Origin: Chelatococcus sp. YT9
GTDB taxonomy: Bacteria > Pseudomonadota > Alphaproteobacteria > Rhizobiales > Beijerinckiaceae
Assembly (NCBI RefSeq): GCF_018398315.1
Contig: NZ_JAHBRW010000002.1
Location: 1,100,637 to 1,164,636 of the forward strand
Reading direction: 5' to 3'
DNA: 64,000 nucleotides
Shown: one piece after another, positions 1 through 7,517 of the stretch
Position numbering within the stretch: position 1 is the stretch's first letter
Layout: each line of letters opens with the position of its first letter
Translations under genes and position numbers: made by a program
The notes under the pieces: model-generated
Told to the model about the DNA's origin: nothing
What the model saw: only the letters and a program-made list of their open reading frames with translations
The model's database searches: none

Positions 1-173
1 CCATTCAGATCGTTCTTGCTTCGTAACGCTTGTCGGCGCGGCAGTGGACCCGAAGGTCTCGTGACAACGCGCTAGCCGATGCCTGCGACGCGGTTGCTAA
101 CAGGGCGGCGGGCAGCAAGGCCCGTTCCTCGGTGGGAGATGCTGCGCGCCGGGGCGAGCCTTTGCCTCGTCGC

Positions 174-470
174 TCAGGCCGCTGCCACCTCGAGTGGATC
201 AACCGCGTGTCTGGCCAGTGGATGGACTGCGATGTCATACATCCAAGGATGCGCGGGCAGGCCAGTGATGATCTCGTGCAGCTCCGTGGCATCCTTCGCG
301 CGCCATATACCCCAGTTCTCAAAGCGGCAAGGCACGCGCCACATCCGCACCAGATGTCCTTGGCGCGCGAGTTCTGCTGCGTGCGCGCGTTCTTCACGCG
401 TGATCCTCTCGCGCAACTCCGGGTCCATGTTGTCGGACCAGCGAAGTTTGATGTTGACGAGAAATTCCAT
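174..470 (-). CDS. Muconolactone delta-isomerase-like protein
   Basis: A 98-residue protein that aligns along its whole length with the small muconolactone isomerases (CatC, about 96 residues), which move a double bond in the lactone of the catechol branch of the beta-ketoadipate pathway. Family landmarks seen are the N-terminal FLVNIKLRW strand followed by NMDPE, the LVRMWRVP segment, NWGIW, and the C-terminal pattern LPAHPWM followed by LARHAVDP. It starts two bases after the stop of the upstream flavoenzyme gene and is the last gene of the leftward operon in view. No catechol dioxygenase or muconate cycloisomerase is present, so it may isomerise a different small unsaturated lactone or acid. 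The fold assignment is fairly secure; the substrate is not. Confidence 0.82.
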   Translation of the reverse strand: MEFLVNIKLRWSDNMDPELRERITREERAHAAELARQGHLVRMWRVPCRFENWGIWRAKDATELHEIITGLPAHPWMYDIAVHPLARHAVDPLEVAAA

Positions 471-472
471 GA

Positions 473-2098
473 CTAATCCTTGTATGTGTTTGTGCGTGAG
501 GGGACTGCTCCCCGAATGTCGGCAAGAACGGCGGTGCTGGCGTTGAATCCGGGGATCCCGGTGACATATCCGCCTGGCCAGACGCCCGAGCCGGAAAGAA
601 AAAGTCCGTTGAGGGGGGTTCTGTAGGCATGTACGGCGGCATGCGGGCGCGCACCGAAGAGGTTGGCAGGCAGCATATCTCCATGGGTGATGTTAGAGGC
701 GACAAGGCCGAGCTCCTCTTCGAGGTCATTCGGCGACATGAACCGGTGCGCGACGATGCGATCCTTGAGACCGGGCATAAGGCGGGCCAGGGCATCGACA
801 CAGCGCCATCCAAATGTCTCTCGCATGTCGGGCCAGGTGCCATCCGCCAAGGCGTAGGGTGCATGCCAAGCGTTGATGCTGAGGAGGTGACGCCCTGGTG
901 GTGCGAGTTCCGGAGACGTCACCGTCGGAATGAGCCCCCACATGATGGGGTCATGTGAGGGGATGCCGCTTAATCCTTCGCCGACCGCACGTTCGATCGT
1001 ATCGAGCGAGGGGGCAATACGGAATTGAACCCCAGCAACATCGGACGTACTGACGCCATCGGGCAAGTTCGCATAGCCTGGCAAAGCATCGAGCGCGAGC
1101 ACGATCTTGAAGGCTGATCCGCGCATGGGAACAGCCGCAATCTGCTGACGCAGTCCATCCTCAACGGCCGCTTCGTCGAGCAGATCGGCAAATAGAGTTT
1201 TCGGGTTGATGGCTGAAATGACGCGCGGCGCGCGATATTCGTCCCCCGTCCTGGTAGCCACACCGGTAACACGCCCTCCCTCATGCAGGACGCGTCGGAC
1301 GGGCGCATTCGTTCGCACAGTGACGCCTAAGCTGCGGCAGCAGGCAGCCAGCGCATCGATGACGGCGCCCATACCCCCGAGAGGCAGGCCGCTCGACCCG
1401 CGCAGGGGCACGCGTCGCGGGTCATCCGGGGAAAGCGCCGGTGTCGATGCGAGCGAGAGCGGACGCATCATCAATCCGATGGCCGTTCCCGGCGCGGATG
1501 GCGGTGCAAGCGTCGCATTGAGGGCGACGATCGCCAGTAAAGCCTTGGCTTCCTCGGACGCGAGTTCTTCGTCGAGCAGCTGGCGCAAGCTCCCCAGGAA
1601 AACCCGCTCGAACAATCGCTCGAGGCGACCCGGAACGGCTCGCGCCATCGCCGACAGGCTAGGCGAGGGTGCGAAGACTGACGCACCGAGATGGCGGCCG
1701 AGTTCCTCCAGACGCGCAAGCAGCTGAAAATAGCGGTTGGCCTCGCCGGGTGCAAAGGCGTCGAGCTGCTCTGCGATGCGGACCCTGTCGCGCCATCCAA
1801 TGAAGGTTCCGCTGGCGAAGGGATGCACGACCGTCGGATTCGTCGGCAAGAAACGGAGTCCGAAATCTCCGAGCCTCAGCTCATCCACGAAGCGAGGCTC
1901 GAAGCTGCCAGCCGAATTGGTGAAGGCTGCCCTGTAGCCGGGCATGAACTCGAAGGTACCGCAGGGCCCCCCCAAGGCACCGCGGGCCTCCAGCACGGCA
2001 ACCCTGAGGCCAGCTCGACCGAGATAGGCCGCCGCGACGAGACCGTTATGGCCGCCGCCCACAATCACGACATCAAATGTATCAGCGCGGTCCGCCAC
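473..2098 (-). CDS. FAD-dependent oxidoreductase, phytoene desaturase/PYROXD2-like
   Basis: A large flavoprotein of about 541 residues. Near the N-terminus is the Rossmann dinucleotide-binding signature VIVGGGHNGLVAAAYLGRAG followed by an acidic residue (LEAR), and near the C-terminus the second FAD motif LFLSGSGVWPGG then GIPGFNAS. This architecture is shared by carotenoid desaturases, CrtO-type ketolases and PYROXD2-like amine or C-C dehydrogenases. There are no carotenoid genes nearby, so oxidation of the operon's own substrate is more likely than pigment synthesis (inference). A GTG at 2098 is chosen because it places the Rossmann motif close to the N-terminus; an ATG at 2152 in the same frame is an alternative. 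It sits between the dipeptidase relative and the muconolactone-isomerase-like gene with very short gaps. Confidence 0.85.
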   Translation of the reverse strand: MADRADTFDVVIVGGGHNGLVAAAYLGRAGLRVAVLEARGALGGPCGTFEFMPGYRAAFTNSAGSFEPRFVDELRLGDFGLRFLPTNPTVVHPFASGTFIGWRDRVRIAEQLDAFAPGEANRYFQLLARLEELGRHLGASVFAPSPSLSAMARAVPGRLERLFERVFLGSLRQLLDEELASEEAKALLAIVALNATLAPPSAPGTAIGLMMRPLSLASTPALSPDDPRRVPLRGSSGLPLGGMGAVIDALAACCRSLGVTVRTNAPVRRVLHEGGRVTGVATRTGDEYRAPRVISAINPKTLFADLLDEAAVEDGLRQQIAAVPMRGSAFKIVLALDALPGYANLPDGVSTSDVAGVQFRIAPSLDTIERAVGEGLSGIPSHDPIMWGLIPTVTSPELAPPGRHLLSINAWHAPYALADGTWPDMRETFGWRCVDALARLMPGLKDRIVAHRFMSPNDLEEELGLVASNITHGDMLPANLFGARPHAAVHAYRTPLNGLFLSGSGVWPGGYVTGIPGFNASTAVLADIRGAVPSRTNTYKD

Positions 2099-2167
2099 GT
2101 GAGCGCCTTTGCGTACCAAGAATGGGGAAGAATAGGGGACACATGCGCGCATGGATCCCCGGCATGA

Positions 2168-3178
2168 TCAGGAAAGAGGGACGAAGCTTTCGCGGAAAAG
2201 CCGCAGCCAGTTGCCACCTGCGATCTTACGGATTTCCTCGAGCTGGAATCCCCTGCGCTCAAGCCCGTCGAGTATGTTGGGGAAGTCTGCGGAAGACTTG
2301 AACCAGGACGGCCAATCTGAGAAGCCCTTGATTGGAACAGCACTCTCTCGTGACCAGCGACCCGCACGCCACCACATGATCTCACTTTCCGGCCAGCCGT
2401 CGTAGTAATCCGTTCCGAAGCCAACGCTATCAATGCCGATAAGATCAACCGTCCACGCCACCATATCCAGGAAGGTGTCGAGCGTGCAGTTCGAGCCATC
2501 TTTCATAATCTTTGGATACATGCTGAGGCCGATGACACCGCCACGCTCCGCAAGACGGCGAATGAGCGCTGTCGATTTATTGCGACGGTTGAGCTCGATA
2601 TTCGTGCCGACAAACTCTTGGGGATTTGCATGTGTGACGGCGATCGGACGTGATGAGTATTCGATGGCATCAAAACAGGTTCTCTCGGTACAGTGCGAGA
2701 CGTCGACGAGCATCCCGAGTCTGTTCATCTCGGCAATGACATTGCGACCGAAAAATTTGGATACGCCATTCTCGTCCGGCTCCCAGCAGCCGGACGCCAC
2801 ACGGTTCTGGACATTGTAAGTGAGCTGCGCGATGCGGACGCCAAGTTTGTAGAACGTCTCGACAAGCTCGATATCATCCTCGAAAGGAGATGTATCCTGA
2901 AAACCATAGACTATTGCTGTTCGACCCGATGCCGCGATCCTTTCGATATCATCCGCAGAGGTCGCGAGGGCGATCAGGTCGGAGTTCTTCTCGAGTAGAC
3001 GATTCCATTCGCCAAGTGCCGAAAGGGTCTCACGCGCCGACTCCCAGATCGCGACGGTCACATGAATGCAGCCCACGCCACCGGCCCGCCATTCCTCGAA
3101 ACGAGCACGTTCGGGCTTATTATACTGCAACGCGTCGATGATGAGAGACCCGCGGGCAACCGCACCAGTCATGGTCAT
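2168..3178 (-). CDS. Membrane dipeptidase-family (M19) protein lacking HxD
   Basis: A 336-residue TIM-barrel protein of the peptidase M19 family. Later metal-site landmarks are present: VDVSHCTERT (His162), AVTHANPQEF (His183) and GFGTDYYDG (Asp257). The N-terminal segment, where renal dipeptidases carry the zinc-binding D-G-H-x-D motif, reads IIDALQYNKP, so two canonical metal ligands are absent. This places it in a divergent M19 branch found in bacterial catabolic operons; the substrate may be an amide, lactam or acylated amino acid rather than a dipeptide. The start at 3178 is supported by a GGAGG ribosome site seven bases upstream. It lies between the aldehyde dehydrogenase and the flavoenzyme in the same operon as a Dpp-type transporter, consistent with processing of an imported amide-bonded compound. 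Confidence 0.85.
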   Translation of the reverse strand: MTMTGAVARGSLIIDALQYNKPERARFEEWRAGGVGCIHVTVAIWESARETLSALGEWNRLLEKNSDLIALATSADDIERIAASGRTAIVYGFQDTSPFEDDIELVETFYKLGVRIAQLTYNVQNRVASGCWEPDENGVSKFFGRNVIAEMNRLGMLVDVSHCTERTCFDAIEYSSRPIAVTHANPQEFVGTNIELNRRNKSTALIRRLAERGGVIGLSMYPKIMKDGSNCTLDTFLDMVAWTVDLIGIDSVGFGTDYYDGWPESEIMWWRAGRWSRESAVPIKGFSDWPSWFKSSADFPNILDGLERRGFQLEEIRKIAGGNWLRLFRESFVPLS

Positions 3179-3215
3179 GTTGAATACCTCCGAATAGCCG
3201 TTTTATGTGGTTGAA

Positions 3216-4700
3216 TTAGCTTGCGAACGGGTCCGCGGCGGTGCCGTACTCCGTTACGACAGCTTTGATCTGCGAGAACTCTTTAAGTGCCTCGATGCCG
3301 TTCTCGCGGCCAAGGCCCGATTGTTTGTATCCCCCGAAGGGGACGCGCAAATTGATCGCGCGATAGGTATTGATCCAGATCGTTCCGGCTTGCAGCTGAT
3401 GTGAGACGCGCCGCATGCGTGCGGCATCCCGCGTCCAGAAGCCCGCCGCTAGGCCGTACTCCACACCATTTGCAAGAGCTATCGCCTCATCTTCGTTTGC
3501 GAAGGGCTGAACAGTGACGACCGGGCCAAAAACCTCTTCCCGGCATATGCGCATGTCACTGTTGACGTCGGTGATAATGGTGGGCGAAAGCCAGTAGCCG
3601 CCGGCAAATTCGGCGTCGACCACGGGCGTGTCCCCACCGAATGCGACCCTGCCACCGGCGGAGACTGTCTCGTGGATGAAATCACGCACCCGCTCGTACT
3701 GCCGACGAGACGCCAGCGGTCCAATATGGCTCCTCGGCGATGCTGGCGGGCCAACTCGAATTCGACGCGTGGATGCGATGTATCTCTCCAGAAAGTCGTC
3801 GTAAATGGACGCTTGCACCAGCACCCGAGAGCCCGCGACGCAGGTCTGTCCGGTCCCTGAGAAGGCACCCTGGGTGGCCGCAATGGCGGCCGCATCGAGG
3901 TCGGCGTCCTCGAAAACAATATGCGCCGACTTGCCGCCGGCCTCGCAAACGAAGCGCTTCAGCATTCCGGTGACCTTGGCGCCGAGAATGCGCGCTGTTG
4001 CGGTGCTGCCCGTGAAGGTAACCATCGCCACATCGGGATGGGTCGCCAGTTGCTCACCGAGTACGGCATCGCCGATGACCACGTTCAGAATGCCGGGGGG
4101 AAAGCCCGCCTCGATGGCAAGCTCGGCCAGCCGGATGCTGGAACCTGGACACTCCGCTGGCGGCTTCAAGATCACCGCGTTCCCCACAGCGAGGGCGGGC
4201 GCGACCTTCCACGAACCAAGCGACAGGGCTCCGTTGAAGGGCGTTATGGCCAGCACAACGCCGAGCGGTTCACAGAGGATCTTCGCGTCAACAGTATGCG
4301 AGACGGAGCGGTGGACGTCGTCGTGTACATCGATAGCGTTGGCGTAGTAGCTATACCACTGCGCTGTCGCGCGCATCTCGGCTGTGGTCGCTGCGTGACT
4401 CTTGCCATTCGCCAGACTTTCCAGGCGCCCGAGCTCCGTGGCGTTGGCGAACACGAGTTCACCGAGGCGCCGCAACAGGACGCCGCGCTCGGGGCCAGTC
4501 AGCGCTGACCACGACGGTGCCGCGAAGGCGGCTGTAGCGGAGGCAACCGCCTCATCCACTGCGGTGGCATCGAGACAGACGGAGGCCCAGCTTCGTCCGG
4601 TAGCCGGGTCGATCAGCCATTGCCGCTCGCCTGCCGGCGCAAGTGCCACGCCTCCAATGAAAGACGTGAATTGATCTCTGAGTTTGTCGGACATGGTCAC
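3216..4700 (-). CDS. Aldehyde dehydrogenase (NAD(P)+-dependent)
   Basis: A complete member of the ALDH superfamily, 494 residues, oxidising an aldehyde to a carboxylic acid. The catalytic cysteine is Cys287 in SGTGQTCVAGSR, the general base Glu253 in CEAGGKSAH, the oxyanion Asn is in ITPFNGAL (about residue 156), and the cofactor loop GSTATAR follows FT at about residue 230. PFNGAL replaces the more common PWNFP, so this is not a close betaine- or succinate-semialdehyde dehydrogenase. The ORF opens with GTG at 4700 and has an ATG two codons later, either of which could be used. It is located between the dppB-like permease gene and the M19 gene, and probably oxidises an aldehyde released from the transported substrate. 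Confidence 0.92.
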   Translation of the reverse strand: MTMSDKLRDQFTSFIGGVALAPAGERQWLIDPATGRSWASVCLDATAVDEAVASATAAFAAPSWSALTGPERGVLLRRLGELVFANATELGRLESLANGKSHAATTAEMRATAQWYSYYANAIDVHDDVHRSVSHTVDAKILCEPLGVVLAITPFNGALSLGSWKVAPALAVGNAVILKPPAECPGSSIRLAELAIEAGFPPGILNVVIGDAVLGEQLATHPDVAMVTFTGSTATARILGAKVTGMLKRFVCEAGGKSAHIVFEDADLDAAAIAATQGAFSGTGQTCVAGSRVLVQASIYDDFLERYIASTRRIRVGPPASPRSHIGPLASRRQYERVRDFIHETVSAGGRVAFGGDTPVVDAEFAGGYWLSPTIITDVNSDMRICREEVFGPVVTVQPFANEDEAIALANGVEYGLAAGFWTRDAARMRRVSHQLQAGTIWINTYRAINLRVPFGGYKQSGLGRENGIEALKEFSQIKAVVTEYGTAADPFAS

Positions 4701-4773
4701 AGCTTCATTTAAGGATGCACGCCGCGAGTGGGTAGCTCACGTAGTTGTGGCGACTTGATGCGTATTCCCGCTA

Positions 4774-5724
4774 TCAGGAAAGCTCAATCTTCGGGTTGAA
4801 ATACGCATAGAGAACATCGACAAAGAAGTTGATTAGGACGAAAGATATAGCAAGGACAAGTATTCCACCCTGTATTAGCGGGATATCGCGCGTGGATATC
4901 GCCTGATACATAGCAAGGCCTAGGCCGGGCCAGGAGAACACCGTTTCCGTGAGGACAGCGCCGCTCAGCAGGAAGCCCATCTGGAGCCCTATCACCGTTA
5001 TCACGGCGGGCAGGGCGTTCGGCAGCGCGTGACGCAGCACGATCCGCATTTCACTGACACCGCGGCTGCGCGCCGTCCGGATAAAGTCGCTGTTGAGCAC
5101 GTCCAGCATGGATGCGCGGGTCATCCGGGCGATGACCGCAAGGGACCAAGCGGCCAGTGTGACGGTCGGTAGGATCATATGCGCCGCGATGTCGAGCAGG
5201 CCGCCGTCTCCGGTAGGGTCAGCCATGCCGCCGACTGGCAAGAGCTGCAGATCGAGCCCGAAGATGATGATCAGCACCAGTCCGAGCCAAAAGGAAGGCA
5301 TGCTATTGAAGAAGAGCACAACGACGGAAAGACTTTGGTCTCGCGCCGCTCCAGGTTTGAGCGCGACCCAAGTTCCGGCCAGGATTCCAACGGCGGTAGC
5401 GAGGATGATCGCGGCGAACGACAGCAAGGCGGTGTTGACGAGTCGCTCGGCGATGACTTCGCTGACAGGCTGGGCGAACGTGAATGACTGGCCGAGATTG
5501 CCTTGCAGCAGGTTGCCGAGATACTGGGCATACTGAATCCAGATCGGCCGATCGAGCCCAAGGGCGAGCCGCAGTTCCTGCCGCGCTTCCTCTGACGCCC
5601 CGCTGCCGAGCAAAACGTCGGCCGGATCTCCAGGGATGATCTGCGCCAGAAGAAAGGTCGCCAGCGTGACGCCGATGATGACCGGAACGAGCTGAAGGAC
5701 GCGGTTGATGACGAAGTTGAGCAT
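4774..5724 (-). CDS. Peptide/nickel-type ABC transporter permease (DppB-like)
   Basis: Inner-membrane permease of about 316 residues with the DppB/OppB layout: an N-terminal membrane helix (FVINRVLQLVPVIIGVTLATF), the family signature IIPGDPADVLLG at about residues 27 to 38, a periplasmic segment, then five further helices. The cytoplasmic coupling loop reads FIRTARSRGVSEMRIVLRHALPNA, the EAA-type contact with the ATPase. The start at 5724 is chosen because it precedes the first helix by a few residues and lies five bases after the stop of the dppC-like gene; the open frame itself extends further upstream inside that gene. It pairs with the DppC-like permease and the downstream-encoded receptor. 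No DppD or DppF ATPase gene is visible in the window. Confidence 0.93.
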   Translation of the reverse strand: MLNFVINRVLQLVPVIIGVTLATFLLAQIIPGDPADVLLGSGASEEARQELRLALGLDRPIWIQYAQYLGNLLQGNLGQSFTFAQPVSEVIAERLVNTALLSFAAIILATAVGILAGTWVALKPGAARDQSLSVVVLFFNSMPSFWLGLVLIIIFGLDLQLLPVGGMADPTGDGGLLDIAAHMILPTVTLAAWSLAVIARMTRASMLDVLNSDFIRTARSRGVSEMRIVLRHALPNALPAVITVIGLQMGFLLSGAVLTETVFSWPGLGLAMYQAISTRDIPLIQGGILVLAISFVLINFFVDVLYAYFNPKIELS

Positions 5725-5729
5725 GAGCG

Positions 5730-6614
5730 TCACTCGCCTCGGCGCTTCGAGCGTGGATCGAAGATGTCCCGCGCTGCGTCGCCAATGAGATTGAAGCCGA
5801 TTGCCAGCACGACGATTGCTAGGCCTGGGATCGTCGCAACATGGGCCGCGGTCGCGATGGCGGTACGTCCACTCGACAACATCTGGCCCCACTCCGGGGC
5901 GGGAGGTTGTGGCCCGAGGCCAAGGAAGCTCAGGCTTGCCGAGAGGATGACGTTGCGGCCGGTCTGCAGCGTGCCGTAGACGATCGCCGGCCCGAGCACG
6001 TTCGGCAGGATGTGCCGAAAGACGATACGGACATTGCCTAAACCGAGGGAGCGGGCGGCATCGACGAAGAGTTCCTGCTTGACACCGAGCACCACGCCTC
6101 GCACCAGGCGACCAAACGCCGGGATCGTCACCACGATCATTGCGATGATCATTGAATTGAGTCCAGGCCCGAGAGCCGCGCTGATGCCGAGCGCCAGGAG
6201 TACACCCGGAAATGCGAACATGACGTCGAAGATGCGCATGGCGACAGCGTCAACGAACCCGCCAAAGTAGCCCGAGAACAAGCCGATCACGGCGCCGAGG
6301 CAGAGTGCGAGAATGGTCGGAACCAGCGCCACGAGCAACGCGTACCGTGCGCCATAGATTAGACGGCTGAGAATGTCCCGCCCCAACTCATCGGTGCCGA
6401 GCACATGCAGACCCGACAGGGGCGGCAGGTAGCGCTGCAACGGATTAGCAAATAGCGGATCAAACGGTGCGATCCATTGTGCAAATACAGCCATGAAGAC
6501 GATGCAGAGAACAATAGAAAGGCCGGACATGAGCGCAACGTTCTTCATCGCGCGTCGAAGCAGGGGGCTCATGCTTCTCCTGGAAGAATCTGGCGAATCC
6601 ATTGTAATCATCAT
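5730..6614 (-). CDS. Peptide/nickel-type ABC transporter permease (DppC-like)
   Basis: Second inner-membrane permease of the Dpp-type importer, about 294 residues. Seen are an N-terminal helix (ALMSGLSIVLCIVFMAVFAQW), the DppC-specific HVLGTDELGRDILSRLIYGAR stretch (about residues 90 to 110), and the coupling loop FVDAARSLGLGNVRIVFRHILPN. The C-terminus carries the typical GLGPQPPAPEWGQML segment. Three in-frame ATG codons (6614, 6611, 6602) could start it and none has a strong ribosome site, so the N-terminus is uncertain by a few residues. It is followed after five bases by the DppB-like gene, the reverse of the order B then C seen in many dpp operons. Confidence 0.92.
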   Translation of the reverse strand: MMITMDSPDSSRRSMSPLLRRAMKNVALMSGLSIVLCIVFMAVFAQWIAPFDPLFANPLQRYLPPLSGLHVLGTDELGRDILSRLIYGARYALLVALVPTILALCLGAVIGLFSGYFGGFVDAVAMRIFDVMFAFPGVLLALGISAALGPGLNSMIIAMIVVTIPAFGRLVRGVVLGVKQELFVDAARSLGLGNVRIVFRHILPNVLGPAIVYGTLQTGRNVILSASLSFLGLGPQPPAPEWGQMLSSGRTAIATAAHVATIPGLAIVVLAIGFNLIGDAARDIFDPRSKRRGE

Positions 6615-6761
6615 CGTCGTCAAGCCGTTCGGGTGATGAGAAATCTGCAAAGGGGATGGGGCAGGTCGCATATCTGCGCCATGCGCCCCCCTTGTTCGTC
6701 CAGATGCGTAATTGTCCGCGCAGAGATTGCGCTTGCTGCGCAGTATCCCGGGAGGGCTATT

Positions 6762-7484
6762 CTAGGCGACGGACCAGAGCTTCCCGAGGTTCGGAATGAC
6801 ATCCGGCAAGCCGAGCGTCCGCAACGCCCGCCACAGGGTCGCCTGGTTGCTGCTGACCACGGGAACGCCAGTGTCCATCTCCAGATAGGGCAGGATCTCG
6901 AAGGTTCGATAGGTGCCGCACGAGATGAGGATAGCGTCGGCCTTGTTAGCTGCCCGGAAAGCATCCCGGCCTAGCCGGCAGGCACTGTCGGCGTCGTGCA
7001 CGCTGGCATCGAAGGGGTCGAGGATCTGCAAGCCCTTCATCGCGGCAACGTTGAAGCCACACGCCTCCATGTAGGTTGCCATTTTGGCATTCACGTCATC
7101 TGAATACACCGTCGCAACGGCGATATCCCTGGCGCCCAGGGCCTTCAGGGCATCCATTTGAGCTGCCATCATCGTGATGGCAGGAATTCCGGTGGCCTCT
7201 TTGATCTGGGCGCAGACCTCCTCGTCGTGGCCCTTGCCGCGCAGGAAAGTTCCAGGCGCGCCGCATTGGACAATGAGATCGACCTTGGCCGTGGCGAGCT
7301 GCCGCGCAGCCTCCAGGACCTGGCTCATCATCACCTTGAGGCCTTCCTCATTCACCTGCGGAACAATTGTCCGGGCATCGGCGAAGGCGACCCCGACGGG
7401 AGCGACCGAGCGCCACTCCTCTGCACCCTCAATCGCGGTTGCGGGGCGCATCTGGCCGATACGTGCGCGCCAACCTAACATCAT
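6762..7484 (-). CDS. Asp/Glu racemase-superfamily enzyme (maleate isomerase or arylmalonate decarboxylase type)
   Basis: A 240-residue cytosolic enzyme of the two-cysteine superfamily that includes maleate cis-trans isomerase, arylmalonate decarboxylase, and aspartate and hydantoin racemases. Both catalytic-type cysteines are visible at the expected places: Cys74 in VQCGAPGTF and Cys189 in LISCGTYRT. VPQVNEEG near residue 43 and EILPYLEMDTGVPVVSSNQATLW in the C-terminal part match the maleate isomerase/AMDase branch. Start 7484 is chosen for the GGAGAA ribosome site six bases upstream. It is placed between the receptor and permease genes of the importer, which suggests it acts early on the imported compound. 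Isomerisation of a cis-unsaturated diacid and decarboxylation of a malonate are both possible; the sequence alone does not decide. Confidence 0.85.
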   Translation of the reverse strand: MMLGWRARIGQMRPATAIEGAEEWRSVAPVGVAFADARTIVPQVNEEGLKVMMSQVLEAARQLATAKVDLIVQCGAPGTFLRGKGHDEEVCAQIKEATGIPAITMMAAQMDALKALGARDIAVATVYSDDVNAKMATYMEACGFNVAAMKGLQILDPFDASVHDADSACRLGRDAFRAANKADAILISCGTYRTFEILPYLEMDTGVPVVSSNQATLWRALRTLGLPDVIPNLGKLWSVA

Positions 7485-7517
7485 GGCAATTCTCCATTGT
7501 AACAAGAAAAAGTGGTC

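Noticed and set aside
473-2098. Carotenoid biosynthesis role for the phytoene-desaturase-like enzyme
   Set aside because: No phytoene synthase or other carotenoid gene nearby; the operon is a transporter-linked catabolic unit.
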